DNA of 27,678 nucleotides from JANNOG01 sp050329415 (GTDB taxonomy: Bacteria > Actinomycetota > Actinomycetes > Actinomycetales > JBBAYJ01): contig JBHJOS010000010.1 of the NCBI GenBank assembly GCA_050329415.1, positions 1-27,678 of the forward strand. The letters run 5' to 3'. Positions 13,617 to 22,044 of the stretch are shown here, in pieces. Below the pieces are notes generated by a model, which saw nothing but the letters and a program-made list of their open reading frames with translations, was not told where the DNA came from and did not search any database. The position numbers and the translations under genes are program-made. Position 1 is the stretch's first letter, and each line of letters opens with the position of its first letter.

Positions 13617-14711
13617 GTGCCCGGGCCCCACACCACCGACCATGCGGTCCGAGTGGTGACCCTCGACCCGGAGGCGGTCGAGCGCGCCGTCCACGACGCC
13701 GTGGCGACCGTCGCGGCGGCGGGCGACCTCGACGCCCTCAAGGCTGCCCGCCTCGCGCACGACGGCGATCGCAGCCCCCTGGCCCTGGCGCGCCGCGAGA
13801 TCGGCTCCCTGCCGACCGCGGAGCGGGCCGAGGCGGGGCGCCGGGTCGGCGCTGCGGTGGCGCGGGTCCGCGAGGCCGTGACCGCCCGCGCCGAGGTGCT
13901 GCGGGCCGAGGCGGAGCAGCGGATGCTCGTCGAGGAGCGGGTCGACGTCACCCTGCCGACCGATCGCCGGCCCTCCGGCGCCCGCCACCCCCTGGCCACC
14001 ATCTCGGAGCGCATGTGCGACGTCTTCGTCGCCATGGGCTGGGAGGTCGCCGAGGGCCCCGAGGTCGAGGCCGAATGGTTCAACTTCGACGCCCTGAACT
14101 TCGACCCGGACCACCCCGCCCGGCAGATGCAGGACACCTTCTTCGTCGACCCGCCCGGCAGTGGGCTGGTGCTGCGCACCCACACCTCGCCGGTGCAGGC
14201 CCGCACCCTGCTCCAGCGCGGTGCCCCCACCTACGTGGTCGTGCCGGGCCGGGTGTTCCGCACCGACGAGCTGGACGCCACCCACACCCCGGTGTTCCAC
14301 CAGATCGAGGGCCTGGCGGTCGACAAGGGCCTCACGATGGCGCATCTCAGGGGCACCCTGGACCACCTCGCCCGGGCGATGTTCGGCCCGGACGTCGTGA
14401 CCCGGCTGCGCCCGTCGTTCTTCCCCTTCACCGAGCCGAGCGCCGAACCGGACGTGCGGTGCTTCGTCTGCCGCGGTGACGACCCCGGCTGCCGGACGTG
14501 CCGGGGCACCGGCTGGATCGAGTGGGGCGGCTGCGGCATGGTGCACCCGAACGTGCTCCGGGCCTGCGGGATCGACCCGGACGTGTACACCGGCTTCGCC
14601 TTCGGGATGGGGATCGAGCGGACCCTGATGTTCCGGCACGGCGTCGCGGACATGCGCGACATGGTCGAGGGCGACGCCCGCTTCTCCCGGCACTACGGGG
14701 TGGAGACCTGA
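13617..14711 (+). CDS. pheS: Phenylalanine-tRNA ligase alpha subunit
   Basis: The catalytic subunit of the (alpha-beta)2 class II synthetase that charges tRNA-Phe. It has 364 residues. A helical N-terminal arm (DALKAARLAHDGDRSPLALA) is followed by the core: HPLATISERMCDVFVAMGWE, FNFDALNFDPDHPARQMQDT, motif 2 with THTSPVQARTLL and motif 3 GFAFGMGIERTLMFRHG. A cysteine cluster CFVCRGDDPGCRTC (about residues 282-295) then GWIEWGGCGMVHPNVL may bind zinc, as in a subset of bacterial PheS proteins. The frame is open far upstream, but the GTG at 13617 follows the -10 box and leaves a normal-length protein. The TGA shares one base with the pheT ATG. Confidence 0.96.
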   Translation: MPGPHTTDHAVRVVTLDPEAVERAVHDAVATVAAAGDLDALKAARLAHDGDRSPLALARREIGSLPTAERAEAGRRVGAAVARVREAVTARAEVLRAEAEQRMLVEERVDVTLPTDRRPSGARHPLATISERMCDVFVAMGWEVAEGPEVEAEWFNFDALNFDPDHPARQMQDTFFVDPPGSGLVLRTHTSPVQARTLLQRGAPTYVVVPGRVFRTDELDATHTPVFHQIEGLAVDKGLTMAHLRGTLDHLARAMFGPDVVTRLRPSFFPFTEPSAEPDVRCFVCRGDDPGCRTCRGTGWIEWGGCGMVHPNVLRACGIDPDVYTGFAFGMGIERTLMFRHGVADMRDMVEGDARFSRHYGVET

Positions 14712-17236
14712 TGCGCGTCCCCCTGTCCTGGCTGGGTGAGAGCGTCGCCCTGCCCCCGGGCGTCAGCGGTCGGCAGGTCGTCACCGATCTCGCGCGGATC
14801 GGGCTGGAGGAGGAGGCCGTCCACGGCGGGGAGCTCACGGGCCCGCTCGTCGTGGGCCGGGTCCTCGATGTCACGCCCGAGCCGCAGAAGAACGGCAGGA
14901 CGATCCGGTGGTGCCACGTCGATGTCGGCCCGCACAACCCGCCCGGGGGGACCTCGCGCGGCATCGTGTGCGGTGCTGACAACTTCGCCGTCGGTGACCT
15001 CGTCGTCGTCGCACTGCCCGGCTCGGTGCTGCCCGGCGGCTTCGCGATCTCCGCGCGGAAGACCTACGGGCACGTCTCCGACGGGATGATCTGCTCGGTC
15101 AAGGAGCTGGGCATCGGCGACGATCACGAGGGGATCCTCCGGCTGGTCGAGATCGGCCTCGGCGAGTCCGAGGTCGGAGCCGATGCCATCACTCTGCTCG
15201 GACTGGACGAGCAGACCGTCGAGGTCAACGTCACCCCCGACCGCGGCTACGCCCTCAGCGTCCGCGGGGTGGCCCGGGAGTACTCCCACGCCACAGGGGC
15301 GCGGTTCACCGATCCGGCGGACGTCGAGGTCCCACCCGCTGCCCCCGACGGCTTCACCGTCGTGCTGGCCGACCGCGGCCCGCTGCGTGGGCGCCCCGGG
15401 TGCGATCGGTTCGCCGCCCGCGTGGTGCGCGGCGTGGACGCCTCGGCCCCGTCCCCGGCCTGGCTGCGGCGCCGGCTCGACCAGGCCGGGATGCGCCCGA
15501 TCTCGCTGGCCGTCGACGTGACGAACTACGTGATGCTCGCCGTCGGCCAGCCGCTGCACGCCTTCGATCTCGCGACCCTCACCGCGCCGATCGTCGTGCG
15601 CCGGGCGGCCGCCGGGGAGCGGCTGACCACCCTGGACGGGGCGGACCGGGCGCTGGACCCGGAGGACCTCGTGGTCGCCGACTCCGTCGGCGGGTCCGGG
15701 ACCCGGGCCGTCGCCCTGGCGGGCGTCATGGGCGGGGCCGACACCGAGGTGTCCGAGGGGACCACGGACCTGCTGCTCGAAGCGGCCCACTGGGACCCGG
15801 TCTCGGTCTCGCGAACCGCGCGTCGGCACCGTCTCGGCAGCGAGGCCGCCCGCCGGTTCGAGCGCGGCGTCGACGACGACCTCGGCCCCCGGGCGATCGA
15901 GCTGGCCGTGCGCCTGCTCGTCGAGCACGGGGGGGGCGAGCCCGGCCCGGTGACGGACACCGACGAACGGGTGCGCCCGGCGCCGGTCCGGATGCCGGTC
16001 GACCTGCCGACGCGGGTGGTCGGGGTCGCCTACTCCCCGGAGGAGGTGGCGGCGACCCTGGTCGCGATCGGCTGCTCGGTCGACCGCGCAGGCGACGATC
16101 TCGTGGTGACGGTCCCGACGTGGCGCCCGGACCTGCGGGCCGGCATCGACCTCGTCGAGGAGGTCGCCCGGTTGCGCGGCTATGACCGGATCCCCTCCGT
16201 GGTCCCGGCCCCGCCGCCCGGTCGCGGGTACACGACGGCGCAGCGCCTGCGCCGGTCCGTCGCCCGGACCCTGGCCGACGAGGGCCTCGTGGAGGTTCTG
16301 TCGTACCCCTTCGTCAGCCCCGGTGTGCACGACGCGCTCCGGCTTCCGGCCGACGACCCCCGACGCCGCGCGGTCCGGCTGCGCAATCCCCTCTCGGACG
16401 AGCAGCCGGAGATGCGGACCTCCCTGCTGCCGCCGCTGCTCGACACGCTGCGGCGCAACGTCTCGCGCGGCGCCGTCGACGTCGGCCTCTTCGAGATCGG
16501 TCTCGTGGTGCGACCCACGGAGCACGGCTCACCGGCTCCCGTCCCGCCGGTGGGCCGCCGCCCCGCCGACGACGAGCTCGCCGCCCTGGCCGCCGCCGTC
16601 CCGCCGCAGCCGCGGCGGCTGGCGGCCGTGCTCACCGGTGACCGCGACCTGCCCGGGTGGGACTCTGCGGGGAGGGCCGCGGACTGGACCGACGCCGTCG
16701 CGGCGGCCCACGCCGTCGCGGGCACCCTCGGGCTCCGGCTCGACGTGGTCCAGGACGAGCACGCGCCGTGGCACCCCGGCCGCGGCGCCCGCCTCGAGCT
16801 GGCCGGGGAGCTCGTGGGCCACGCCGGAGAGCTGGACCCGCGCGTGCTGACCGGCCTCGGGTTGCCGGCCCGGACGGTCGCGGTCGAGCTCGACCTCGAC
16901 CGCCTGGTCGCTGCCGCGCCCGAGATCCGCCGAGCCGCCCCGCTGTCCACCTTCCCTCTGGCGAAGGAGGACGTGGCCCTGGTCGTCGACGACTCCGTGC
17001 CGGTGGCCGCCGTCGAGGCGGCGCTGCGCGCCGGCGCGGGAGACCTCCTGGAGTCGCTGCGCCTCTTCGACGTCTACACCGGCGAGCAGGTGGGCCGGGG
17101 CCGCAGATCGCTGGCCTTCGCGCTCCGGTTCCGTGCCCCCGACCGCACGCTGACGGCCGCGGAACTCGTCGAGGCCCGCTCGGCGGCGTTAGCCGTGGCC
17201 GCCGAGCGCACGGGCGCGGTCCTTCGCGGCGGCTGA
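14711..17236 (+). CDS. pheT: Phenylalanine-tRNA ligase beta subunit
   Basis: The tRNA-binding and editing subunit of PheRS, 841 residues, about the usual length. The start MRVPLSWLGESVALPPGVS is typical. An EMAP-II-like tRNA-binding domain spans about residues 43-155 (VVGRVLDVTPEPQKNGRTIR, CGADNFAVGD). The B3/B4 editing domain follows (YVMLAVGQPLHAFDLATL and GVMGGADTEVSEGTTDLLLE). B5 includes VTVPTWRPDLRAGIDLVEEV. The C-terminal FDX-ACB domain starts STFPLAKEDVALVVDDSVPV and ends near the stop. It is translationally coupled to pheS (TGATG). No frame damage is seen. Confidence 0.96.
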   Translation: MRVPLSWLGESVALPPGVSGRQVVTDLARIGLEEEAVHGGELTGPLVVGRVLDVTPEPQKNGRTIRWCHVDVGPHNPPGGTSRGIVCGADNFAVGDLVVVALPGSVLPGGFAISARKTYGHVSDGMICSVKELGIGDDHEGILRLVEIGLGESEVGADAITLLGLDEQTVEVNVTPDRGYALSVRGVAREYSHATGARFTDPADVEVPPAAPDGFTVVLADRGPLRGRPGCDRFAARVVRGVDASAPSPAWLRRRLDQAGMRPISLAVDVTNYVMLAVGQPLHAFDLATLTAPIVVRRAAAGERLTTLDGADRALDPEDLVVADSVGGSGTRAVALAGVMGGADTEVSEGTTDLLLEAAHWDPVSVSRTARRHRLGSEAARRFERGVDDDLGPRAIELAVRLLVEHGGGEPGPVTDTDERVRPAPVRMPVDLPTRVVGVAYSPEEVAATLVAIGCSVDRAGDDLVVTVPTWRPDLRAGIDLVEEVARLRGYDRIPSVVPAPPPGRGYTTAQRLRRSVARTLADEGLVEVLSYPFVSPGVHDALRLPADDPRRRAVRLRNPLSDEQPEMRTSLLPPLLDTLRRNVSRGAVDVGLFEIGLVVRPTEHGSPAPVPPVGRRPADDELAALAAAVPPQPRRLAAVLTGDRDLPGWDSAGRAADWTDAVAAAHAVAGTLGLRLDVVQDEHAPWHPGRGARLELAGELVGHAGELDPRVLTGLGLPARTVAVELDLDRLVAAAPEIRRAAPLSTFPLAKEDVALVVDDSVPVAAVEAALRAGAGDLLESLRLFDVYTGEQVGRGRRSLAFALRFRAPDRTLTAAELVEARSAALAVAAERTGAVLRGG

Positions 17237-17337
17237 CCGCCCGAGGTCCCTCCAGAGCTCGATCTCGGGTGTCGCGCTGTGCGGTGGGCTCGTGCTCGGG
17301 CGGGCACTGGCGCGGGATCGGGGGTGGAGAACAGGTC

Positions 17338-17458
17338 TCCCGAACGCTGTGCAGAACCTACAAATGTTGGGGACCGCCGTCGGAATCCCGGCTGGGCCAC
17401 CGACGGATCGGAACCGAGTCGCCACCCGCAAATTTTAGGTTCTGCACAGCCATCGGGA
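17338..17458. repeat. 121-bp inverted pair of the dispersed repeat
   Basis: Two copies of the repeat also seen at 11984-12020 face each other. Reading inward, left and right arms match at 20 of 23 positions (TCCCG, three variable bases, then GCTGTGCAGAACCTA). The middle carries a further stem, CCGTCGG (17377-17383) with CCGACGG (17400-17406). The whole folds into one long hairpin between pheT and argC. No coding content. It may be a MITE-like element or a transcription terminator for pheT. Confidence 0.8.
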
Positions 17459-17514
17459 CGACATTCCGATCCCCACCCGACCCGCGTCTGCCCCGGCGCC
17501 ACCTGTGGTGAGCG

Positions 17515-17542
17515 TGTATGGTCATCCACCATGCCGCATACA
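17515..17542. promoter_or_regulatory. Possible ArgR operator over the argC start
   Basis: Two nested inverted repeats cover the -10 box and start codon: ATGGT with ACCAT (17518-17532) and TGTATG with CATACA (17515-17542, arms not equally spaced about the same centre). ArgR, encoded five genes downstream, normally binds palindromic ARG boxes at this kind of position. The sequence is not a textbook ARG box, so this is tentative. Confidence 0.35.
17517..17522 (+). promoter_or_regulatory. -10 box of the arg operon (leaderless type)
   Basis: TATGGT, the same hexamer as for hisA, ends eight bases before the argC ATG at 17531. No -35 match is visible in the GC-rich sequence upstream. Confidence 0.6.
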
Positions 17543-18625
17543 GTGGCGGTGGCCGGCGCCACCGGCTACGCCGGCGGAGAGGTGCTCCGCCTCCTGCTCG
17601 GTCATCCCGCCCTCGAGGTCGGGGCGGTCACGGCGGGGGGGAGCGCCGGTGACCGGTTGGGCGCCCACCAGCCTCAGCTGCCGGCGCTGGCTGACCGGGC
17701 GGTGGGGGAGACCTCGGTCGAGGCCCTGGCAGGGCACGACGCCGTCGTCCTCGCCTTGCCGCACGGGCACTCCGGACGCCTGGCAGCCGCCCTGGGCGAC
17801 CTGCCCGGCGGCGGGCCGGTCGTCGTCGACGCGGCCGCCGACCACCGGCTGAGCGACCCGGGTGCCTGGGCGGAGTTCTACGGCGGCCGGCACGCGGGGT
17901 CGTGGCCGTACGGGCTGCCGGAGCTGCCCCTGGCGGGCGGCGGGCGGCTGCGGGATCGGCTCCCCGGCGCCGGCGCCGGCGCCAGCGTCGGCCCGGACAC
18001 CGCACCGCGTCGGGTGGCGGTTCCGGGGTGCTACCCCACGGCCGTGAGCCTCGCTCTCGCCCCCGGCCTCGCCGCCAGGCTGCTCGAGCCGGCCGACATC
18101 GTCGTGGTCGCCGCGTCCGGGACGTCCGGGGCCGGGCGTGCCGTCAGGGGGCATCTGCTCGGCTCCGAGGTCATGGGCTCCATGACTCCGTACGGCGTGG
18201 GCGGCGTGCACCGCCACACCCCGGAGATCGAGCAGAACCTCACCCTGGCCGCCGGGGAGCCCGTCTCCGCCTCGTTCACGCCGACGCTGGCGCCGATGAC
18301 TCGCGGCATCCTCGCCACCTGCACGGGTCGGCTGCGGCCGGGGGTCGCGGCGGCCGCCGTCCGCCCGGCCTGGGTCGACTGCTACCGCGGGGAGCCGTTC
18401 GTCCGGGTGCTGCCCGAGGGCACCTGGCCGCGCACCGCCGACACGCTCGGTGCCAACACGGTTCACCTCCAGGTGACCGTCGACGGCCGGACCGGTCGGG
18501 TGGTGGCCGTCGCCGCCGTGGACAACCTCGTCAAGGGCACCGCAGGAGCCGCCGTGCAGTGCCTCAACCTCGCTCTGGGCCTGCCGGAGACCGCCGGCCT
18601 CACGACCGCCGGCCTCGCGCCGTGA
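17531..18625 (+). CDS. argC: N-acetyl-gamma-glutamyl-phosphate reductase
   Basis: ArgC reduces N-acetylglutamyl phosphate to the semialdehyde with NADPH. It has 364 residues. The Rossmann start is AVAGATGYAGGEVLRLLLGH. The active-site cysteine is Cys167 in VAVPGCYPTAVSLAL. SGTSGAGRA, GVGGVHRHTPEIEQ (catalytic His) and the C-terminal VDNLVKGTAGAAVQ are standard. About 20 residues of Gly/Ala-rich sequence (RLPGAGAGASVGPDTAPRR) just before the active-site strand are longer than usual and probably form a surface loop. The ATG at 17531 is set by the -10 box. It is the first gene of the arg cluster; argJ follows after 16 bp. Confidence 0.96.
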   Translation: MPHTVAVAGATGYAGGEVLRLLLGHPALEVGAVTAGGSAGDRLGAHQPQLPALADRAVGETSVEALAGHDAVVLALPHGHSGRLAAALGDLPGGGPVVVDAAADHRLSDPGAWAEFYGGRHAGSWPYGLPELPLAGGGRLRDRLPGAGAGASVGPDTAPRRVAVPGCYPTAVSLALAPGLAARLLEPADIVVVAASGTSGAGRAVRGHLLGSEVMGSMTPYGVGGVHRHTPEIEQNLTLAAGEPVSASFTPTLAPMTRGILATCTGRLRPGVAAAAVRPAWVDCYRGEPFVRVLPEGTWPRTADTLGANTVHLQVTVDGRTGRVVAVAAVDNLVKGTAGAAVQCLNLALGLPETAGLTTAGLAP

Positions 18626-18641
18626 CCACCGGGAGCAGCCG

Positions 18642-19811
18642 ATGAGTGTCACCGCCCCCCGCGGCTTCCGGGCCGCCGGCGTCACCGCCGGGCTCAAGGC
18701 GAGCGGCCGGCCCGACGTCGCCCTCGTCGTCAACGACGGGCCGTCGACCGCGGCGGCGGCCGTCTACACGTCCAACCGGTGCAAGGCGAACCCGGTTCTG
18801 TGGAGCGAGCGGGCAAGTGCCGACGGCCGGGTCCGGGCCGTCGTCCTGAACTCCGGCGGAGCCAACTGCTACACCGGCCCGCCGGGGTTCCAGGTCACCC
18901 ACGCCACGGCCGAGCAGGTGGCGGCGGGGCTCACGGCCCGCGGCGCACCGACGGGCGCGATCGACGTCGTGGTCTGCTCCACCGGCCTCATCGGGGAGCA
19001 GCTCGACGGCCCCGTGCTGGCGCGCGGGGTGGACGCCGCCCTCATCGCTCTGTCCGCCGACGGCGGTCCGGCCGCCGCCGAGGCGATCATGACCACGGAC
19101 ACCCGCCCCAAGCAGGCCGTCCGCATCTCCCGGGACGGCTGGACCGTCGGCGGCATGGCCAAGGGCGCCGGGATGCTGGCCCCCGGCCTGGCGACGATGC
19201 TGGTCGTCCTCACCACCGACGCCGATGCCTCCGGCGCCCTGTGTGACACCGCACTGCGCGCCGCGACTCGGGTGACCTTCGACCGCCTGGACACCGACGG
19301 CTGCATGTCGACCAACGACACCGTCGTCCTCCTGGCGTCCGGGGCGTCCGGGATCGACCCCGCCCCCGCACCGTTCACCGACGCCGTCCGGGAGGTCTGC
19401 CACGACCTCGCCGGCCAGCTGCTCGCCGACGCCGAGGGTGCCGAGCACGAGATCGCGATCGAGGTCCGCGGCGCCGTCACGGCGGACGACGCCGTCGCCG
19501 CGGGCCGCGCGGTCGCCCGCAGCAACCTGTTCAAGGCCGCGGTGTTCGGCCGGGACCCCAACTGGGGCCGCGTCCTCGCGGCGATCGGCACGTCGCCCGC
19601 GGCCTTCGACCCGCCGGCGGTCGACGTCGCGATCAACGGGGTGTGGGTGTGCCGGGCCGGTCAGCCAGGCGAGCCGCGGGACCGGGTCGACCTCTCCGGC
19701 CGGGAAGTCACGGTGACCGTCGACCTGCACGCCGGCGATGCCGTCGCCACCGTGTGGACCACCGACCTGACCCACGCCTACGTCCACGAGAACTCGGCGT
19801 ACTCGACGTGA
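18642..19811 (+). CDS. argJ: Bifunctional ornithine acetyltransferase / N-acetylglutamate synthase
   Basis: ArgJ moves the acetyl group from N-acetylornithine to glutamate, closing the acetyl cycle; many homologues also use acetyl-CoA. It has 389 residues. The autocleavage site is visible as LATMLVVLTTDA with nucleophile Thr185, which separates the alpha and beta chains. Other motifs are PKQAVRISRDGWTVGGMAKG upstream of it, and NDTVVLLASG, KAAVFGRDPNWGRVLAAIG and the C-terminal YVHENSAYST. The ATG at 18642 has GGGAG about eight bases upstream. Whether it is mono- or bifunctional cannot be told from sequence. Its stop overlaps the argB start. Confidence 0.96.
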   Translation: MSVTAPRGFRAAGVTAGLKASGRPDVALVVNDGPSTAAAAVYTSNRCKANPVLWSERASADGRVRAVVLNSGGANCYTGPPGFQVTHATAEQVAAGLTARGAPTGAIDVVVCSTGLIGEQLDGPVLARGVDAALIALSADGGPAAAEAIMTTDTRPKQAVRISRDGWTVGGMAKGAGMLAPGLATMLVVLTTDADASGALCDTALRAATRVTFDRLDTDGCMSTNDTVVLLASGASGIDPAPAPFTDAVREVCHDLAGQLLADAEGAEHEIAIEVRGAVTADDAVAAGRAVARSNLFKAAVFGRDPNWGRVLAAIGTSPAAFDPPAVDVAINGVWVCRAGQPGEPRDRVDLSGREVTVTVDLHAGDAVATVWTTDLTHAYVHENSAYST

Positions 19812-20725
19812 CCGCCACTCACGCCCGTCACCCCGACGAGCTGGAGCGCGCGGCCGCGAAGGCGGCGGTCCTCGTCGAGGCGCTGCCCTGGCTGCAGCGG
19901 TTCCGGAACGCCCTGGTCGTCGTCAAGTACGGCGGCCACGCCATGGTCGACGACCGGCTCACGGCAGCGTTCGCCGCCGACATCGTGTTCCTGCGCCTGG
20001 TCGGGTTGCGCCCGGTGGTGGTCCACGGCGGCGGGCCGCAGATCAGCGCCATGCTCGACCGGCTCGGCATCGCCAGCGAGTTCCGCGGCGGGCTGCGGGT
20101 GACGACGCCCGAGGCGATGGACGTCGTCCGCATGGTCCTCACCGGCCAGGTGGGTCGCGAGCTCGTCGGCCTGGTCAACGCCCACGGCCCGTACGCCGTC
20201 GGGATGTCCGGGGAGGACGCCGGGCTCTTCACCGCCCGACGCACCCCGGCGGTCGTCGACGGCGACCCCGTCGACGTCGGCCTCGTCGGCGAGGTGGTGG
20301 CCACCGACCCCACGGCCGTCCTCGACCTCCTGGCGGCCGGCCGGGTCCCGGTGGTCTCCAGCGTCGCCCCCGAGGTCGACGACTCCGGGGAGCCGACCGG
20401 CAGCGTCCTCAACGTCAACGCCGACACGGCGGCGGCGGCCCTGGCCGTCGCCCTGCGGGCCGAGAAGCTCGTCGTCCTCACCGACGTGGAGGGCCTGTAC
20501 GCCGACTGGCCGGATCCGGCCAGCCTGCTGTCGGAGGTCACCGCGGACGACCTCGAGGCCCTGCTGCCGCGGCTGGCCTCCGGGATGATCCCCAAGATGG
20601 CCGCCTGCCTCGTCGCGGTCCGCGGCGGGGTCGCCAACGCCCACGTCGTCGACGGGCGGCGTCCGCACTCGATGCTGCTGGAGGTCTTCACCGACGCGGG
20701 CATCGGGACGAAGGTGCTGCCGTGA
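19808..20725 (+). CDS. argB: Acetylglutamate kinase
   Basis: ArgB phosphorylates N-acetylglutamate and is the usual arginine-feedback point in organisms with ArgJ. It has 305 residues. The amino-acid kinase motifs are VVVKYGGHAMVDD (phosphate-binding Lys), LRPVVVHGGGPQISAMLDRL, FRGGLRVTTPEAMDVVRMVL, LNVNADTAAAALAVAL and the C-terminal SGMIPKMAACLVAVRGGV. An N-terminal helix (ELERAAAKAAVLVEALPWLQ) of the kind that links hexameric, arginine-inhibited enzymes is present, so feedback inhibition is likely but inferred. The GTG start overlaps the argJ stop, and the TGA overlaps argD. Confidence 0.96.
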   Translation: MTATHARHPDELERAAAKAAVLVEALPWLQRFRNALVVVKYGGHAMVDDRLTAAFAADIVFLRLVGLRPVVVHGGGPQISAMLDRLGIASEFRGGLRVTTPEAMDVVRMVLTGQVGRELVGLVNAHGPYAVGMSGEDAGLFTARRTPAVVDGDPVDVGLVGEVVATDPTAVLDLLAAGRVPVVSSVAPEVDDSGEPTGSVLNVNADTAAAALAVALRAEKLVVLTDVEGLYADWPDPASLLSEVTADDLEALLPRLASGMIPKMAACLVAVRGGVANAHVVDGRRPHSMLLEVFTDAGIGTKVLP

Positions 20726-22044
20726 CCGTCCCGACCGTCCCCGCGGTCCCGGGTGCGGGTGCCCTGGCTGGGTCCACCGCCGCCTGGCTGGACCGCCACG
20801 CGGCCGCCCTGCTCGGCACCTACGGCCGGCCCGCGCGGGTCCTGGTCCGCGGCGACGGGGCCTGGGTGTGGGACGTCGACGGCCGCCGCTACCTCGACCT
20901 GCTCGCCGGCCTCGCGACGACGCTCCTCGGGCACGCGCACCCCCTGCTGGTCTCGGCCGTGGCGAGCCAGGTCTCGACCCTCGGGCACGTGTCGAACCTC
21001 TTCGCCCACCCCCTGCAGGTCGCGCTGGCCGAGCGGCTGCTGGCGATCGCGGGCACCGGCGACGGGGGTCGGGTGTTCTTCTGCAACTCGGGCGCCGAGG
21101 CCAACGAGGCCGCGTTCAAGATTGCGAGGCGGACCGGCCGGCCCCGGGTCGTCGCCGCTGCCGGCGGGTTCCACGGCCGGACGATGGGGGCTCTCGCCCT
21201 CACCCACAAGCCGCAGTACCGGAACCCCTTCGCGCCCCTGCCGCCCGGCGTCGAGCACGTGCCCTTCGGTGACGCCGACGCGGTGGCCGACGCCCTGCGC
21301 CGGGGTGGCGGCGGCGAGGTCGCCGCGGTGGTCCTCGAGCCGGTGCAGAGCGAGGGCGGGGTGCACCCGGCACCGCCCGGCTACCTCGCTGAGGTGCGTC
21401 GCCTCACCCGGGAGCACGGCACCCTGCTCGTTCTCGACGAGGTGCAGTCCGGCATGGGCCGGACCGGCCACTGGCTCGCCCACCAGGCACCGCACCACCT
21501 GGGCGCGGCCGTCGCCGCTGACCCCGCCCTGGCGCCGGACGTCGTCACCCTGGCCAAGGGCCTCGGCGGCGGAGTGCCGATCGGTGCCGCCGTGACGTAC
21601 TCGGCGGAGGTGTCGGCCCTGCTCGGCGCTGGCCAGCACGGCACCACCTTCGGCGGCAACCCGCTCGCCGCTGCCGCCGCGCTCGCCACGCTCCACGTCA
21701 TCGAGACCGAAGGCCTCCTCGCCCGCGCGCGCGAGGTGGGTGGGCGGCTGGCCCGGGGCGCGACCGGGACCGGGCACGCCCGCGTCCGCGGCGTCCGCGG
21801 CGAGGGCCTGCTGCTGGCCGTCGAGCTCGACGGGGCGATCGCGTCCGCGGCGGCCGCCGCGGCGCTGGAGGCGGGGTACCTCGTCAACGCGGTGGCACCG
21901 GACGCACTGCGCCTGGCGCCCCCCCTCGTCGTCACCGATGACCAGGTCGACGCCTTCGTCGCCGACCTCCCGGCGATCCTCGACGCTGCCGGGCCGGTCC
22001 CCGCCCACCCGTCCGGGCGAGACGTCCCCGAGGAGGAGACATGA
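20722..22044 (+). CDS. argD: Acetylornithine aminotransferase
   Basis: This class III PLP aminotransferase converts N-acetylglutamate semialdehyde to N-acetylornithine. It has 440 residues, about 40 longer than common ArgD proteins. Motifs are WDVDGRRYLDLLAGLATTLL, FFCNSGAEANEAAFKIAR, GGFHGRTMGALALTHK, LVLDEVQSGMGRTGHW and the Schiff-base Lys279 in TLAKGLGGGVPIGA. Extra length comes from an N-terminal Pro/Ala-rich start and an insertion (HQAPHHLGAAVAADPAL) between the DEVQSG helix and the lysine strand. The insertion keeps the frame and flanking motifs intact, so the enzyme is probably active. The stop overlaps the argF start (ATGA). Confidence 0.94.
   Translation: MTVPTVPAVPGAGALAGSTAAWLDRHAAALLGTYGRPARVLVRGDGAWVWDVDGRRYLDLLAGLATTLLGHAHPLLVSAVASQVSTLGHVSNLFAHPLQVALAERLLAIAGTGDGGRVFFCNSGAEANEAAFKIARRTGRPRVVAAAGGFHGRTMGALALTHKPQYRNPFAPLPPGVEHVPFGDADAVADALRRGGGGEVAAVVLEPVQSEGGVHPAPPGYLAEVRRLTREHGTLLVLDEVQSGMGRTGHWLAHQAPHHLGAAVAADPALAPDVVTLAKGLGGGVPIGAAVTYSAEVSALLGAGQHGTTFGGNPLAAAAALATLHVIETEGLLARAREVGGRLARGATGTGHARVRGVRGEGLLLAVELDGAIASAAAAAALEAGYLVNAVAPDALRLAPPLVVTDDQVDAFVADLPAILDAAGPVPAHPSGRDVPEEET

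Noticed and set aside
17237..17337. Small gene between pheT and argC
   Set aside because: Open frames here have no start with a ribosome site and no conserved sequence; only the repeat pair further right is supported.
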